Notes: a model not told the origin generated them from the sequence alone. A DNA stretch of 64,000 bases from Zygnema circumcarinatum (GCA_037447605.1 CM074820.1:821274-885273), one strand, 5' to 3'; numbered from the stretch's first letter, positions 1 through 13,100 are shown. Program-made: numbers and translations.

Positions 1-435
1 GGGGAAGAGGGAGGGGAGGGAGTGGTGGGGGGAGGAAGGTGGGGAGAGGGGGGGGAAGGGAGGGGGGGGAGAAGGAGGAGGGGAGAGGGGGGAGGGAGAG
101 GGGGAACGGCGGACGGGGGCAATGAGAGGAAGTGGGAGACAGGAAGGAGAGGGCGAGAGAGAGAGAGAAAGGGATAAGAAGAGGGGGAGGGATGAGTGGG
201 GGACTAGGAAGCAGGGTGAAAGTGTGAAGTGAAAGGGGGGGGAGGAGAGAGGTAGGGACTGATGGGAGGAGTGGGAAGGGAAGAGGAGAGAGGAGGAAGG
301 GGTAGGAAGATGAATGGCAGAGTTAAGGAAGATGGAAATGAAAGAGTGTAGAGAACGGGAGATGGAAAGGAGGAAAGGGAAACAAATGCTTGAACGGAAG
401 GGGAATGGGAGGAGGGGGCAGGAGACGGAGTTCAG
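1..435. repeat. polypurine low-complexity tract
   Basis: Almost pure G/A on the + strand (irregular GGGA, GAGA and AGGG runs). It probably lies in an intron or upstream region of the gene at 436-1829. I see no convincing exon in it. Long ORFs across it come from simple sequence and are not genes. Confidence 0.8.
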
Positions 436-1544
436 CTGACTATGCAATACGCAAGTTGGGGAAATGGGTAGGTGTAGTGAGAGAGAGAGAAGGGAGTGGG
501 GGAGTGGAGGAAGAGAGGGATAATGGGGAGGGAGAGGAAAGGGAATGTGAGGGATGTTTCTTATTCGAGGGAGAGGGAGTGGGAGCTTGCAGGAGAAGCA
601 GCTCTATGTGAATATGGGCATTCAGAAGCTGCAGAAACAGATGGAGGAGAGTGTCCGGCAGAACCGCGCCTACCTTGACCGTAATATGAAGGCGGTGACG
701 CAGAATGTGAGTGGGAGAGGAGAGGGAGAGGAGGAGAGGGAGAGGAGGAGAGAGTGAGGGAGGGCGATGGGGCGAGGAGGGGAAGAGGGCAGGGTGGAAT
801 GTGTGGAAGGGGGGCCGGGGAAGTGGGAGAGTGTGGGGAGGGGAAGGGAGAAATAGAGGTGAAGGAGGGGAGAATGTCGGGAGGGTAGGCGGGGAGTAGG
901 AGAAGGAGAGGGACGAAGAAAGAGAGAAAGGAAGAAAGAAAGGTGAGGAAGGAAGGAAGGAGGGAGGAAGGAGCGAGAGAGAGAGAGAGAGAGCTAGGGA
1001 GAGAGAGCTGGAGAGAGAGCGCGAGCGCACGCGTGAGAGAGAGAGGCGGGGGTGGATGTGTGATATGGGGGGGTACGAGATGTTCCGTAAATTTTTCTTG
1101 GGCTGACCCGTCACCGCTCTTTTTTTCTCTTTATAATCTGTGTAGTTGATGAAGGCAATGCACACTGATTGGATGAAGAATGCGGACAGTACAATGCGCG
1201 GCTTTATGACCAACTTTGACGCGGGATATCACTATGTGGTGAGGTCTCTGGAGAAGCCAAAAGGGAGGGAGAGGGAGAAGGAGCTTACATGACTTCGTTT
1301 ATTTCTTTCGTCCCCGTTTATGGAGATAGATCGTCAGTCTCTCTCTCTTGTTCTCTCGCTCTCTCCCTTCTCTCTCTCGTCCTCTCTTTCACTCTCTCTG
1401 TCTCTCTGCTCTTTCGCTCCCCCTCTCCCGTCGTCCTTCCCATAACACTCTTCTTCCTCCCACTCTCTTCCTTCCTCCCTCTCCCTTCCTTCCACTGTCT
1501 CTCCCTCAATTGAAGTTTTTTTTTATCTTTCTCACTCCCTTCTC

Positions 1545-1578
<34 letters not shown>

Positions 1579-1829
1579 CCGCATTGCTGCAGGAGAAGGC
1601 TATTCAGAGTCAGATTCGGAAGGGAATCGTCCCGAAGAAGCCGCATCAAAAAGTTGCTCGCTTGCGCTCCTCCTCCATTCCGCGCTCCCTTCAGATCGCT
1701 GCTCCCTCTCCCTCTCCCACCTGGAGGGAGGGAGAGGGAGAGGGAAAGGGAGTGGGAGGGAGTGGGAGTGGGCAGAGGCCTCCCGTTGCCGCTTCAACAG
1801 CTCTCGAAGAGGTTATCGCTGCCACTTAG
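436..1829 (+). CDS. 3' part of an unrecognised coiled-coil gene (four exons seen, 5' end outside window or not found)
   Basis: I do not recognise this protein. Exons 436-467, 593-706, 1146-1238 and 1593-1829 join in phase 0 at AG/GT borders; the first is short and least certain. The reading is DYAIRKLGKW, then a charged, Met/Gln-rich helical stretch (EKQLYVNMGIQKLQKQME, SVRQNRAYLDRNMKAV), then MKNADSTMRGFMTNFDAGYH, then EKAIQSQIRKGIVPKKPHQK, followed by a low-complexity Ser/Pro/Gly-rich tail and a TAG at 1827. Codon use and phase agreement across three introns argue for a real gene. The heptad-like helix suggests a structural or adaptor protein, which is inference. The introns are polypurine (after exon 2) or polypyrimidine (before exon 4). 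Strand and C-terminus are fairly sure; the function is unknown. Confidence 0.6.
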
Positions 1830-3410
1830 TGCTTGGGAAATCATTGGACTCAAAATCTTGGGAAGGAATGGGAGAAAGGGAAAGAGAAAGAAGAGAAACA
1901 AGGCGCAAAACTGTCACTTTGTTGACAAATCGTCAGCTGTCATTGTGCGTAGTTCTCTCTAAACGCGTTTTCTTGTCACGTCACATCATGGGACGTGTTG
2001 TTTCACTTTGGACATGTACTTTGCAATTTTTCTTTTTGGGTACTGAAGGTGGGGTCTTTTCCCGATTCGCATTCTGATTAAAGCTAGTTTGTTTCAAAAT
2101 TGCGGTGAAGCCATTCCGGATTAAGAGACATTTCTAACGCTGTTTGGCTATTGAATGGAAAGTCATAGTTGTGGCTGATGACTTAACGAGAAACAGACTA
2201 AACACACGAAGGTAAAAATTTATCAAGGTTTTATAAATCCATTGGACTCTCAACCACAGCCACTTTGAAGCGTTAAACCAACTTCAATCACATTTACCTT
2301 TTTTTAGTCATATTTTAGTCAGGGATTCATTATGCCCGTTAATAATCGTGGTGTCCAAAATGGCTCTTGGTTAGAATTTTTTGCATTAGTTACGACCCCT
2401 GGTTTTTTTTCTGGTACGTTTTCTAGGTGGCTCGATATTCGCAATGAAAGGAAAGCAAAAAAATGTTCATGCCCACAATACAAACAACCCAAACTTGACA
2501 GTTTTGGGCTTATTTACAAAAACCAAAATGAAGAAAATCAAAGATGTACAGTATCTAACTAAGATTGATACTTATTGACATTTTGAGGGCAGCTAAACAA
2601 TAAAAAAAAACTATTTTTTTCTATAACTTCAGAGAAGGATAAAAAAGACACAACTCGTCAAATTTCTTACTCCCTACTTCCTACCCAAAGATTGACTCGG
2701 CGGTCTTTTTCCCAAAGACCAACAATCTCCAAAACTGGAATCAAACTAATTTTTTTTTTCTCAAGATTAACAAAAAATCTTAAATGGATCAAAGAAGCCC
2801 TGTTACGAGGTTTTATGTTTTCCGTACGTTCCAAAAACACGGAGCTGCTAGCATAGAAAAGGGCCCCATTCTTCATATTAGCTAACGTATTACTGCTAAG
2901 CGGCGTCGAAAAAAAGGCCTCTCAAAGGTAATATACAGAGAGAGAGATAGCAACGAAGCCGAAAAGTTGGGGGAAAAAGGTAAAATATGAAACGAAGAAA
3001 TTTTGGGTTTTCCGGGTTTTGCCATGGATGCAAAGTCCAGATGAAAAAGAATAAAAAAGGGGCGAATTCTCGAGGAGCTTCCATATTCTGTTAGTTGCTA
3101 TGAGAAGCGAGGGAGGGGTTAAACCGGACCTGCTTGTGTCGATACTGCCGAAACTGGTTCATGTAAAGCGAGGGAGAGGGGGGAGGTGTGCGAGGAGAGG
3201 GGCGAAGGGTAGGCCCCATCCCTCCCTTCCTCACTCTCTCCCTCCCTCCCTCCCACCCTCCCTCTCTCCACCCCCTTCCGCACTCGCTCTCTATCACTCT
3301 CTCACACTCGCTCTCTCTCACTCTCTCACGCTCGCTCTCTCTCACTCTCACGCTCGCTCACTATTTCCTTCATCGCTCATTCTCATTCGCGCTCTCTCTC
3401 TCTCTCTCTC
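1830..3410. other. intergenic, AT-richer, no gene seen
   Basis: This lies between two converging gene ends (unknown gene + and F-box/LRR gene -), so both 3' flanks should be here. I see only short ORFs with no family signature. From about 3230 to 3430 it becomes a CT-rich tract (CTCTCTCA/CTCGCTCT repeats) that runs up to the stop of the F-box/LRR gene. Confidence 0.6.
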
Positions 3411-5943
3411 TCACTCGCTCTCCCTCACTCTCCTCCACAATGGTAGAAGCTCGGCAATCCTTAGCTCCGGATCGACCATATCCGCTGCCACGGAGCCCTT
3501 CTTTGGCTTCGAAACATTACAAATCGTGCATCCATTTTTCGCCGCACTCAAATAGACTCTTGCTGTCAGGTCCATATTCTTCTGCTCATTCAACTCAACC
3601 ACTCTCGGAGTGTTCTCTCCCAACTTCACCAGCTCCTCTATGCCTTCCGCTGTAATGTTCCAACACTTGGTAAGCCCCAATTTCTCCAACTTCCGGCCTC
3701 GCTTCTGTTGAATTCCTGCTACTAAAGTCAAATCCGAAAGTTCTGAACACTCGCTCAGAAAGAGCAGAATTAAGTTCTCAGATTTTGCTAAGATTGCGGC
3801 AATTCCCTCTCCCACAGAACCCCCTGTTTTGCCTAGTCGTAGGCTCTGTAGAGCCGTACAATTCTCTGCTATAGAGACAAGGCTTTCTGCTCCTATGCAG
3901 GAGCAGTCTCCTACATCTAAAACAACTAAAGAATTTCCCGAGCCCGATATCAGGAGAGATAGGGTTGCATCTTTCAGTCCCTTCAGTCCTGATAATCGAA
4001 GAGCTTCAAACTTTCGACATCCCATAGCAATTGTGGCCATGCTCTCATCGTTCACTACCACTTCCTCTCTCTCTCCCACCCCTCTGAACACTCCACTCTC
4101 TTCCTCCTCCTTCACCGAACGGTCCAACCAAAGCTCCCTCAAGTTTGGGCAGCACGTTCCCACAGCTGTCAAAAGCCCATTATCAACATTTTCAAGCTCC
4201 CATAATCGGATAGATTGAAGAGAGCTCCCACAAGCTTGAAATGCTCCCGCCCACTCTCTCTCTTCTCCCCTCAGAGAGAATCTCCCAAAGGAGAGATACT
4301 TCAACGATGTGGTTGCCGAGGTTAAAGTGAAAACATCCGCAGCAGAGAGAGTGGGAAAGGGTCTCTCACTCGCTGAGAGAGAGAGAGAGGTCAGCCGAGG
4401 ACAGAGCCCCCCCAGTCTCTGCATAGCCCCCTGCATCCCCTCTCTCTCCCACCCACCTCCCCCCAGATTCAATACTTGCAAATTAGGGCAATTTTTTGCT
4501 AATCCTGCTACTCCCTCTCCGGTTACATCCCCACATGGATGCAGAAAAAGACTCCTCAGATTTCCTCCCAAACAGCTCTCTCCTAATGACTCAATTCCTG
4601 CATTTGAAAATGACCTCCCTCTCCCTCTCCCGTTTCCATGCGCTAAAAGCAGCATTGGTAACGGTGGTGGTGGCGGTAACGGATTCTGTAACCCTTGTAA
4701 CAGTGCTGCCTGAGCCTGCGCATGGAACTGCGCCCAAAAATGTGCTAACTGTTGCCGTAATCCCACATGTGGTCCGTTATGGGGCCCAAATGGACCGAGC
4801 CCCTCCTCTTCTTCATTCTTCTTTTTACTGAACTGACCGAGCCATAGGTCCTCTAAAGTAGAACAATGAGAGCCAATGGTAGAGAGCCACGTGTCCGAGA
4901 GAGGCCCACATTCTGCCACGTGGAGGGCTCTCAGAGAGGGGCCCCACGCAGCCAAAAGGTGTCGGAGAGCAAGGTCTGAAAAGTGGGGGCAGCGGATAAT
5001 TTGGAGAATTTTCAATGGGGAGCGGGAGGAGGAGGAGGAGGAGGAGGAGGTGAGTCTGGAAGAGAGAGGGAGGCGGGGATTTTGGGGGGAGGGCCGAGTG
5101 CCAGGTGGCAGCGTACGATTGGAGAGTATCTTGCTGACAGGTTCCATGCCTGCAGGAGGGGAGGAAAGGTAAGGGAGAGTGGGGGGGAGGGAGGGCAGGG
5201 GTAGGAGAGGTAGAGAAGGGAGCGGGAAGGGGTCGGTGGGAGAGGGCGGGGAGGAGTGGGAGAGAGGAGGGAAGGAGAGGAGCCAACGCAAATGTATGCT
5301 CCAACGCACAAAACGTTTAATTCGTCCATTCAGAAAGTGGTGGTTCGTCTAGATGTCCATTCTCTAATAGCTGGAGAGAGGGGGAAAAAGAGAAGGGGGT
5401 GAGAGAGAAGTGGAGGGAATGGAGAGAGACAGAAGAGAGTTTAGGGTTCGAGGGGGAAAGAAATTACCAGATTTTCCCACAATTGGGCAGTTTTCGATCC
5501 GCAGAGCCGTCAGCTGTTTGCAGTGTAACACAATCTGAGAAATTCCGTTGTCGTCAACGGAAACGCAATTTTCGAGCCGCATGGAACGCAGGAGGGAGCA
5601 GCCCCCGCTGATCGCAGTGAGCCCCACCGCATCCAAAAAGCCAAAGCGGCCAACCTCCTCTTCTTGCCAGTCTGAAAACGGAGAACAAAAGTAATGAAAA
5701 AAAAAGGATAAAAAATTAAGGACGTGCCAAAACGCGCGTGCTAGAAAAACGAAACACGTGGCATGTTTTACTTCTTGTTTGTTTGCTTGATTGTTTTTTT
5801 TTTCTGTTCCATTCTCCCATTCTTATTTTTTTTTTTGTTTTTCCCCTAATGACACCAAGACGCAACCGTAACAGCAATAGACTCCTGACAGCTCGATTCA
5901 ACTGCCATTCCAACAGAGAAAGGGTAAGGGGGGGAAGAGAGTG

Positions 5944-6010
<67 letters not shown>

Positions 6011-6274
6011 GGAGAGAGGGAGAGAGAGTGGGCGAGAGAGAGGAAGAGAGAGCGCACCGAGGTGCAGCAGCGCGGGGAAGGCGGAGGGCAGCGCGGCCGC
6101 ACGTGCGGGGCGGGGTGGGCGGGCGGTGACGTGGAGGCGCTGGCGGGCGCGTTCGAGCGCGCGCCATCGCTTGCAGACGTGCGCGCACGCGCCGCCCGCC
6201 ACGCGCGGGAACACGTGCGAGGCCAACACCGCGTCCGGCAGCCGCGCGATCGCCTCGCGCTCGCACGGCGCCAT
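3411..6274 (-). CDS. F-box / leucine-rich-repeat protein (719 aa, 3 exons)
   Basis: Predicted substrate-recognition subunit of an SCF (Skp1-Cullin-F-box) ubiquitin ligase. Exons: 6274-6058, 5671-5468 and 5149-3411; both introns are phase 1 and the sum is 720 codons with the stop. Exon 1 holds the F-box near residues 8-45 (ARLPDAVLASHVFPRV followed by CAHVCKRWRAL). Exons 2-3 hold repeated plant-type cysteine-containing LRRs such as CSLLRSMRLENCVSV, CPNLQVLNLGG, CCPNLRELWLD, NSLVVLDVGDCSCIG and RKLEKLGLTKCWNIT. The splice joins give LLHL-DWQEEEV and VGKS-GMEPV. A Ser-rich linker and an acidic EEEE insert interrupt the LRRs. Exon 1 is very GC-rich and sits in a CpG-rich patch; intron 1 carries a (GA)29 tract. 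The ATG at 6274 was chosen because it immediately precedes the F-box; an in-frame ATG at 6358 would only add low-complexity Pro/Leu. The target is unknown. Confidence 0.88.
5947..6004. repeat. (GA)29 microsatellite
   Basis: Uninterrupted AG dinucleotide run of 58 bp inside intron 1 of the F-box/LRR gene, where the transcript reads (CU)n. It is flanked by further imperfect GA sequence up to about 6050. Confidence 0.95.
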
Positions 6275-6611
6275 GCAGGGAGGGGGGGGAGGGAGCAAGG
6301 GAGGGAGGGAAGGTGGGAGGGAGGGGAGGAGGGGGAGGGGGAGGGGAAGAGGGTACAAGGGGGGAGGGGAGGGAGGGAGAGAGGGAGGGAGGGAGGAGGG
6401 AGAGGGGAAGAGGGTGCGAGGGGGGGAGAGAGGGAGGAATGGAGGGAGAGGAGAGGAGGGTGCGAGGGAGGGAGGGAGGGAGGGAGGGAGGAAGGGAGGG
6501 AGGGAGAGAGGGAGGGGTTTCGAGGGGGGGGGCAGAGGGGGGAGGCGGAGGGGGGGGGAAGGGGGGGAACGGAGCGGGAGAGGAGAGGGAGTGTGCGACT
6601 GTCAGCGAAAA
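6275..6611. repeat. GGGA-rich polypurine tract upstream of the F-box/LRR gene
   Basis: Irregular GGGAGGGA / GAGGGAGG repeats on the + strand directly 5' of the F-box/LRR start codon, so this is its promoter or 5' UTR. On the mRNA strand it is polypyrimidine. Runs of four or more Gs recur, so quadruplex formation is possible. Long ORFs through it are compositional artefacts. Confidence 0.8.
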
Positions 6612-6655
6612 TTAGGGTTAGGGTTAGGGTTAGGGTTAGGATTAGGGTTAGGGTT
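6612..6655 (+). repeat. interstitial telomere-like array, TTAGGG type
   Basis: About seven consecutive copies of TTAGGG, one changed to TTAGGA, ending in TTT. It lies some 340 bp upstream of the F-box/LRR start codon. It is the hexamer, not the usual plant TTTAGGG heptamer. Similar arrays occur at 39446 and 60250. Confidence 0.95.
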
Positions 6656-8341
6656 TCCCGGAGCGGCGGAGGCGGCGACCGTTGGATTGTGGATTGGGCC
6701 GTTGTGACCTTCCGTATGTGAAACATGTACGAAAATGCACGGATATTTAAACGGGTGTATGTTGTAAAGTTACAGTTGCGTATAACGTTCCGCAGGACGA
6801 CATGCAACAGAACAGGTACGGATCAGCGATGGGGTCATGATGAAGGCCATGGCATGACGGGGGCATGGACAAAGGCAGAAAGTAGAGCCCATGTGGACCC
6901 GTGCGGCCACAAATGATCCATGAACGCAAGACAACATGCCCACGGCTCTTTGGACGCAGGCCCGGCAACGGGAGAGGAGGAGAGAATGGAATTGTATCCC
7001 ATTTCATGCGCAATGTTTGAGAACGTTTGTTGGAGGCAACAAGCATGGCATCATGCCCCAGCACCACCTCCACATCATCTAAAGGGAAAGTTGTTTTCGT
7101 GTTAACTAAAGGCCGCCACGCAATGTACGTATATACATGTCCATGTGAGTGCTTCATCCCATCCTGAGAGAGCAAAAGTGAGCTGTTCTTTACATCTGAG
7201 GTTAGAACCCCTAAGAGGGGGCCTGCCATTGGCCACTAGAAGACCTCGCCACACGTGTGTGTCATACATCTTGTAGGACCCTCCATCATGGAAAGCATGA
7301 AGCGATGTTCCCACAAGGAATGGTAGCGTGGTTGTTCAACACGGCAAACATTCATTCCACATCCGTGCCTTGTGACCCATCTCGCATACCCGCTCTGCCT
7401 GAAGCCGCATACGACCTCCCTCGCCCCTCCACAGCGAGTATGGGAACATGGGTCAACAAACTTGCGAATGAACAAGACTACAACAAACCACGAATTCAGC
7501 GAAGTTGAGAAGGTCGAGCAGTGGGTTGTCCTCGCCTCACTGCATTGGCCTGCCACGAGGGGGAACAACAGACAAACCCATGATGCTTCTTCAGTGTTGG
7601 GTTGCAGCTCCATGTGAAGCGTACCCTGTTTAACTGTTTTGGTGACTGCAACTACCATCGAGCTTACCTCATTGTTGCCCATGGAAGGGGCTGCGGGAGG
7701 CTGCATGGGAGGGAAGGTTTCCGTACAAGGAAACGGGTAACAGTGCCAGCACTGATGCATGGAACCGGGAGGGTCCATAGAACTCGTCCCTGTGTTGCAT
7801 GATCGCCCAGCTTGTGTGTCAAGAAATTCAGCAAAAAAGCAACAACAAGAATAAGGGAGGGGTTCAAAGATGAGCATTCTTCCAGCGCCTATTATTTGTA
7901 TGCTCCTCTGATTCAGAGTTCAAGCGAAAGCCCTGTTGCAATTCGACCATAATGGGGAGATTCAACCATTGATGGGTGCAGCGGAGACGCTTATGTGCCA
8001 TAAGTTTATGTTCACACGAATGTAAGTGCCACGTGGCCCCAAACAAATCGACATTTTTAAGGGAACACGTCAGCGCATAAGAAGAGCAGCATGTTGTTAT
8101 GAATGTCTTCCAGATTCTTTACGTTTTTGCACTTCAGCACTTACTGAATGCTAAGAGATCCCGTTCCATCGCTTCGTCGATACGTTCTGGACATAATAAT
8201 AGACAGACAATAAGAAGACAGAGAAGCAGAAGAATGATTAGAAGAAGAGGAGAAGAGAGAGCATCAGAAGAGTTAGACTCTGCCTTCTCCCGCAGATACG
8301 ACAAGGTGAAGGAGCTTCTCTGACTGCTCAAACTCCTCAGT
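6656..8341. other. intergenic, no recognisable gene
   Basis: Unlike its neighbours this stretch is of mixed composition. Several overlapping ORFs of 60-213 codons exist on both strands (longest on - at 7236-7877, followed by another at 6747-7229), but none shows a family motif, splice-consistent neighbours or clear coding bias. It may be non-coding DNA or a decayed element. The first 300 bp downstream of the PARG stop (8040-8341) should contain its 3' UTR. Confidence 0.4.
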
Positions 8342-10091
8342 TTAAACTTTGTGCTGGGCAAGATTTGTAACACAAAGCGAATAAAAGTAGAAGGGAAATG
8401 TAATGCGGAGTATTATTGAAACGGAAGGTCTACTTGACCTACTGTTACTTTGTCGCTTTGCGTCCGTACGATCGAGCAGCCACTCAAAGAAACATTTGGG
8501 CCTCCTCCGTACAGTTCGCTGCTGTCCATAGTCCATCAATTCGGTCCATAATTGGCTCACATCGTAGTGAGATTTTTGAATATATTGAACCACCTAGCCA
8601 GAAAGTACGCCCCACAAAGAAAAAATCGATCCAAGAAAAGTTGACAAAAAGCGACTCATCATTAGACAGCGCCAAGCTTCTGCGATGTCTTAAATGTAAA
8701 AAAAAAAAAAGCCACATAGTGACAAAAGGAACAGATCTGCTTTGACTATATCGAGGTCGACTTTGAAGCCATAACTTTGCGTGCAGGACTGAAATTTAAA
8801 AAAAAATGAGCAAAATTCTGGGACTTCAAATTTCATAGAGAACAAAAACAAAGGCAAATGACCTATTTTAGAAACAAAAAGATGATTTTTTTTTCATACC
8901 TCATAAAGGCGGCGCATTCTTTCATCCCCATATGTGCAGTAAAGCACGGACGGTCGGCCAGCCTGAAATACGAATTTTAGGTTTCCCATAAAGGCAAGAA
9001 AAAAAAACTTCTTTCTCACTATAAAAGAATCTAATTTTTCCAGTCAGATAATAAATGGGTTTTTTTTTTCTTGACTTGATTTGATACTTTATGGCAGGGA
9101 TGGGAGAGTAGGAGAACTCTGCTCACAAACATTGACTCCTCACATTGAAAAGAGAAGAAAAGGAGGGAGCGAGAGAGAGGGAGAGAGCGAAAGGGGGGGA
9201 GAGAGGGGGAGGGAGAAAAAAGGATAAAGGGGGAGAGCGAAAGGGGGAGGGAGAGAGAGGGGACGGGAGAGAGCGAGAGAAAACGAGAGGGCGAGAGCGA
9301 AAGGGGGAGAGAGAGGGGGGGAGGGAGAGAAAAGGAGAGAGGGGGGGAGCGAAAGGGGGAGAGAAAGAGAGAGGAAGGGAGAGAGAGCGAGAGAAAAAGA
9401 GGGTGAGGGCGAAAGAGAGAGAGAGGGGAGGGAGGGAGAGAAAGAGCGAGAGCAAAAAAAAGAGGGGAGAGAGCGAAAGTGGAGAAAGAGAGGGGGAGGG
9501 AGGGAGAGAGCGCGAGAAAAAAGAGAGGGGGGAGCGAAAGAGGGAGAACAGTGCGGAAAATGGGGAGAGAGAGAAGAAGGAGATTGAGCACTCTCTCACT
9601 TGCCCTGTAGTGGTAATAGTGATAGGGTGGTATTTGTTCTAAGTACCATGGACGCAGCCATCCATTGGAGCATGCTCTTTATTTGCGGGTCCCCTCCGAA
9701 CACTCCGCAGCCCCAATTTCCAGTCGCTATTGGAATATTCTTATTTTCCATCTGGTAAGATAGAAAGGAAATTTAATCCATTTAATCCTTTTAATCGTTT
9801 TGATCCTCTTAATCCTTTCAATCTTAGTTAGTCTTTTTGATAGTTATGCCGTCTTAAAAAGTCACTACATTCACATGAAAAGGTATACAACATCATCTTG
9901 CAGTGGAGACTCGAATACGACAAGAATTATTACCGGACAGAAAAGACTTTCCTTGAAGCCGCAGAAAGCCTTGTTTGCTTCCCTGCCACATTTACAAAAT
10001 AAGAGTTTTGTCAGAGTTGAGAACCTCTTCCCCCCTCCCCTCCTCTCCCTCCCTCCCTCTTCCCCCCTCCCCCCTCCCCCCTCCCACTTAT

Positions 10092-10124
<33 letters not shown>

Positions 10125-13100
10125 TAGCAAGCTGCAATTTCTCAATTTCTGCTTTCTCTCCATCTCCACAAATTGAGAATTGACTCATCTCCTCCACTTG
10201 AAGCATCGATATATCGGTGCATTCACAGTATCGAGATATACCGAAGCAGGCAGTCCGGATCATATTGCTTCTCCATGCTCCATGCTGCATGCTCGAGAGC
10301 ATCCATTCCCAGAATTGTCGTTTTCCTCCTTTGAAACGAGTCCAGAGGCGTGTTATCTCGATGTTCTCCGATACAAGTGAATGCAGATCCAAATCTATTC
10401 GCATCATCAAAATCAAAATTCGTTAGAAACAAATTGGTTAGTCATTCCCTGCTAATGGTCCATGTCATAATCTCCGTTTGCTATTTTCTTTTGAAGTTAT
10501 AACCAACTTTTAAATAAAAAGTAACAAACAAACAAAAACAAAGTAATGAAAATGGTTAAGCTTTATGATACTGCCGCAATTTACCCTTGGTAATTTGTAA
10601 ATCTCTGGGCTCCAATAACCTCGATTGTTTCACGATCGCTCATTCGCGGGCAAATTAACATCCCCACCAGCAATTCCGGATATTGCATAAAGCGGATTTC
10701 TTCCTGCAAAACCGGGCAATTAAACGCATCTCCAATGATATTTGAACCATTCTCTCCCTCCCCTCCTCTCCCCCCCTCCCCTCCTCTCCCTCCACTCCTC
10801 TCCCTCCACTCCTCTCCCTCCACTCCTCTCCCTCCCCCGTTCCCCCCCGCTCCCCTCCTCTCCCTCCCCCGTTCCTCCCCCACTTCCCTCCCCCGCCCTC
10901 TCCCGCCCCTCCTCTCCCTCCGACGTTCCTTCGCCTCCCCTCCCTCTCCCTCCCCTCCTCTCCGTCCCCCTCCCCTCCCTCCCCCGTTCCCCCCCCTCCT
11001 CCCCCTCCTGTCCCTCCCNNNNNNNNNNCCTCCTCCCCCTCCCCCCTCTCCCTCCCCTCCGCTCCCCTCCTCTCCTCACTCCTCCCTCTCCTCCTTCCCT
11101 CCCTCTCCCTCTCCTCCTTTCTCCCCCTCCCCTCCCTCCTCTTCCCCACCCCCCCACCCTTTCCCCCCCTCCTCGTCCCCCCCCCTCTCTCTCCTCTCCT
11201 TTTACCCCTCCTCAACCCTCCTTTCCTTCCCCCTCTCGCTCCCCTCCTCTCCCCCCCTTCCCTCCCTCCTCACTCCCACTACCTCCCCCTCGTCCTCCCC
11301 TCCTCTCCCCCGTCCTCTCTCCCCCTCCCCAGCCTCCTTCCCCCCTCCCCCCCCATCTTCCTCTCCCCCTTTTTCTCAATTTTCTTTAAAACATTTAAAC
11401 AATAGGATAAGAGAAAGTACCCCCCCCTATTGCATGCTATGCCTAATTTTAAGCACTCGCCTGTGCACAGCCTCCCCTTAATGCGCCACCTCCGAAATAT
11501 TTGTTTCCAAAATTTACTTGCAGGCAGTTATTTCCGATATCTTCAATGGGGCCTGCAGAATCCGCCACCTGCATGCATAAAAATATAAATTTCATTGGAA
11601 ATGGAATTCGTGGGAATGCAATTTTGTCTCGCTGAAGCATATTGGGTGCTACTTGAAACCCTTTTAAAGGTTTGCGGAATATCAAAAGTATTTATTCTAC
11701 TATCGAATGTAACGGCATGATACCCATTCAGGATATACCACAGCTAATCCCAATTCACATGGAAAAGTTTCCTCAAAGAGTTAAAAGATTTTTTTTCATT
11801 ATTCGAGGTCATGGAGAACCACTTGTTCTATGTTTCCTAATGAGAGAAAAAATCAGTTCTTTTGAAAGTGTGATGTTGCAGGCGATATTTTAGACATCTT
11901 ACAACAAATTCACAAAGGGAATGTTTTCCGAAATCCTTATAGGGATGCAGCGAATTTTTGTATATCAGCACTTTCCGCTCAATCGATATGTTTCCTTGAG
12001 GCACAGAGCGGCGAATAGAGTCGAAATAGTTCAACAGACAAAGGATCTTCTGATATTGAAAGTTACCGGGCGCATGCAGCCGCCTGCACACACATCCTTG
12101 GCGTCTCTATGCATGGATTAGTTCATCAATTCCTTGAAAAAACACATTCAAGCAGTACTGAACATTGGAAACCATGGAGATTTGACTTTGTATTTCCACA
12201 TATGATAAAGTCCATGAATGAGTTTAGACTGTTTAGAATAAAAAGAATGCCTCACAATCAGTCAAGGCGATAATTGAAAATAACGGAAAGGGGGTTGCTA
12301 TTTTAGCATGAAACGAACCCAAACAGTCCGTCAAAGTTGATGTCGGGAAGGTGATGCTCGGTCCGCCCCTTCGACGGATATGCGCAGAAAAAGGCGCAGG
12401 CCAAAAGGGATGCTGCAAGTTTCTGCAGATATAGAGACCTAAAAAATTGTTAGGAAACTACACATTTTCAAGCAAGTGAGTCGAAAGAACATGATCAATG
12501 ATCAACATGAATGTATAACTTCTTTATATACTCTCTCTCTCTCTCGCTCTTTTTTTTCTCTTTGGTTGCTGTTTTTCAGCTGTTGCACTTCACTCAGAAT
12601 GGCCTTTTTAAAAAGTTTGAAGAATGCCTAAATCACTTTTTTAGTTTCTTTGCATCTCATCACATCGCAGCCACATTGGCAATGATATTTTTCTTTCCTA
12701 GTTGGCTTCTTCGAACCATCAAAGGAGTCATTTCATTACCTGACTGATCATCGAGATGCTGCTTGATCCAGCCGTCAACATCTTCAACTCCATTTTCAGA
12801 CAACTCCAAATACTCCGGTTCTCATGTAGAAGAAAAGGGAGCTCCGCCGCCTTCGTTGCCATGAATGGCACCAGTTCTCCCAGAACATGATCTTTGTCTG
12901 GCCGCCCCAGCTGCAGGAATACCATACAATTCCATACAATATCAATTAACTGATATACCTTCATACTTGAAAGAAAAACTGCTGGAATCGTAGCAATCGA
13001 ACTCCATAGGGGTGCGAATTCGGTTGCCTTAAATGTGACTGAGTCCTCCTTCGACTATTCAGGTCAAGCAGGTGTGCATTTACCTGCTCGAAAAATAGCT

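Noticed and set aside
440-1213. 257-codon open frame on - made of Ser/Pro/Leu repeats
   Set aside because: It is the complement of GA-rich introns and spans exons of the + gene; the composition alone explains the open frame.
5716-6807. 363-codon (-) and 327-codon (+) open frames
   Set aside because: Both run through (GA)n and GGGA repeats and a TTAGGG array; the real coding in this interval is the short F-box exon at 6058-6274.
6747-7877. Two consecutive - strand open frames (160 and 213 codons)
   Set aside because: No motif, no plausible splice links and competing ORFs on +; I could not support a gene or a named transposon.
10735-11481. 248-codon Pro/Ser/Leu open frame crossing the N gap
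   Set aside because: CT repeat artefact in a PARG intron; it contains undefined bases.
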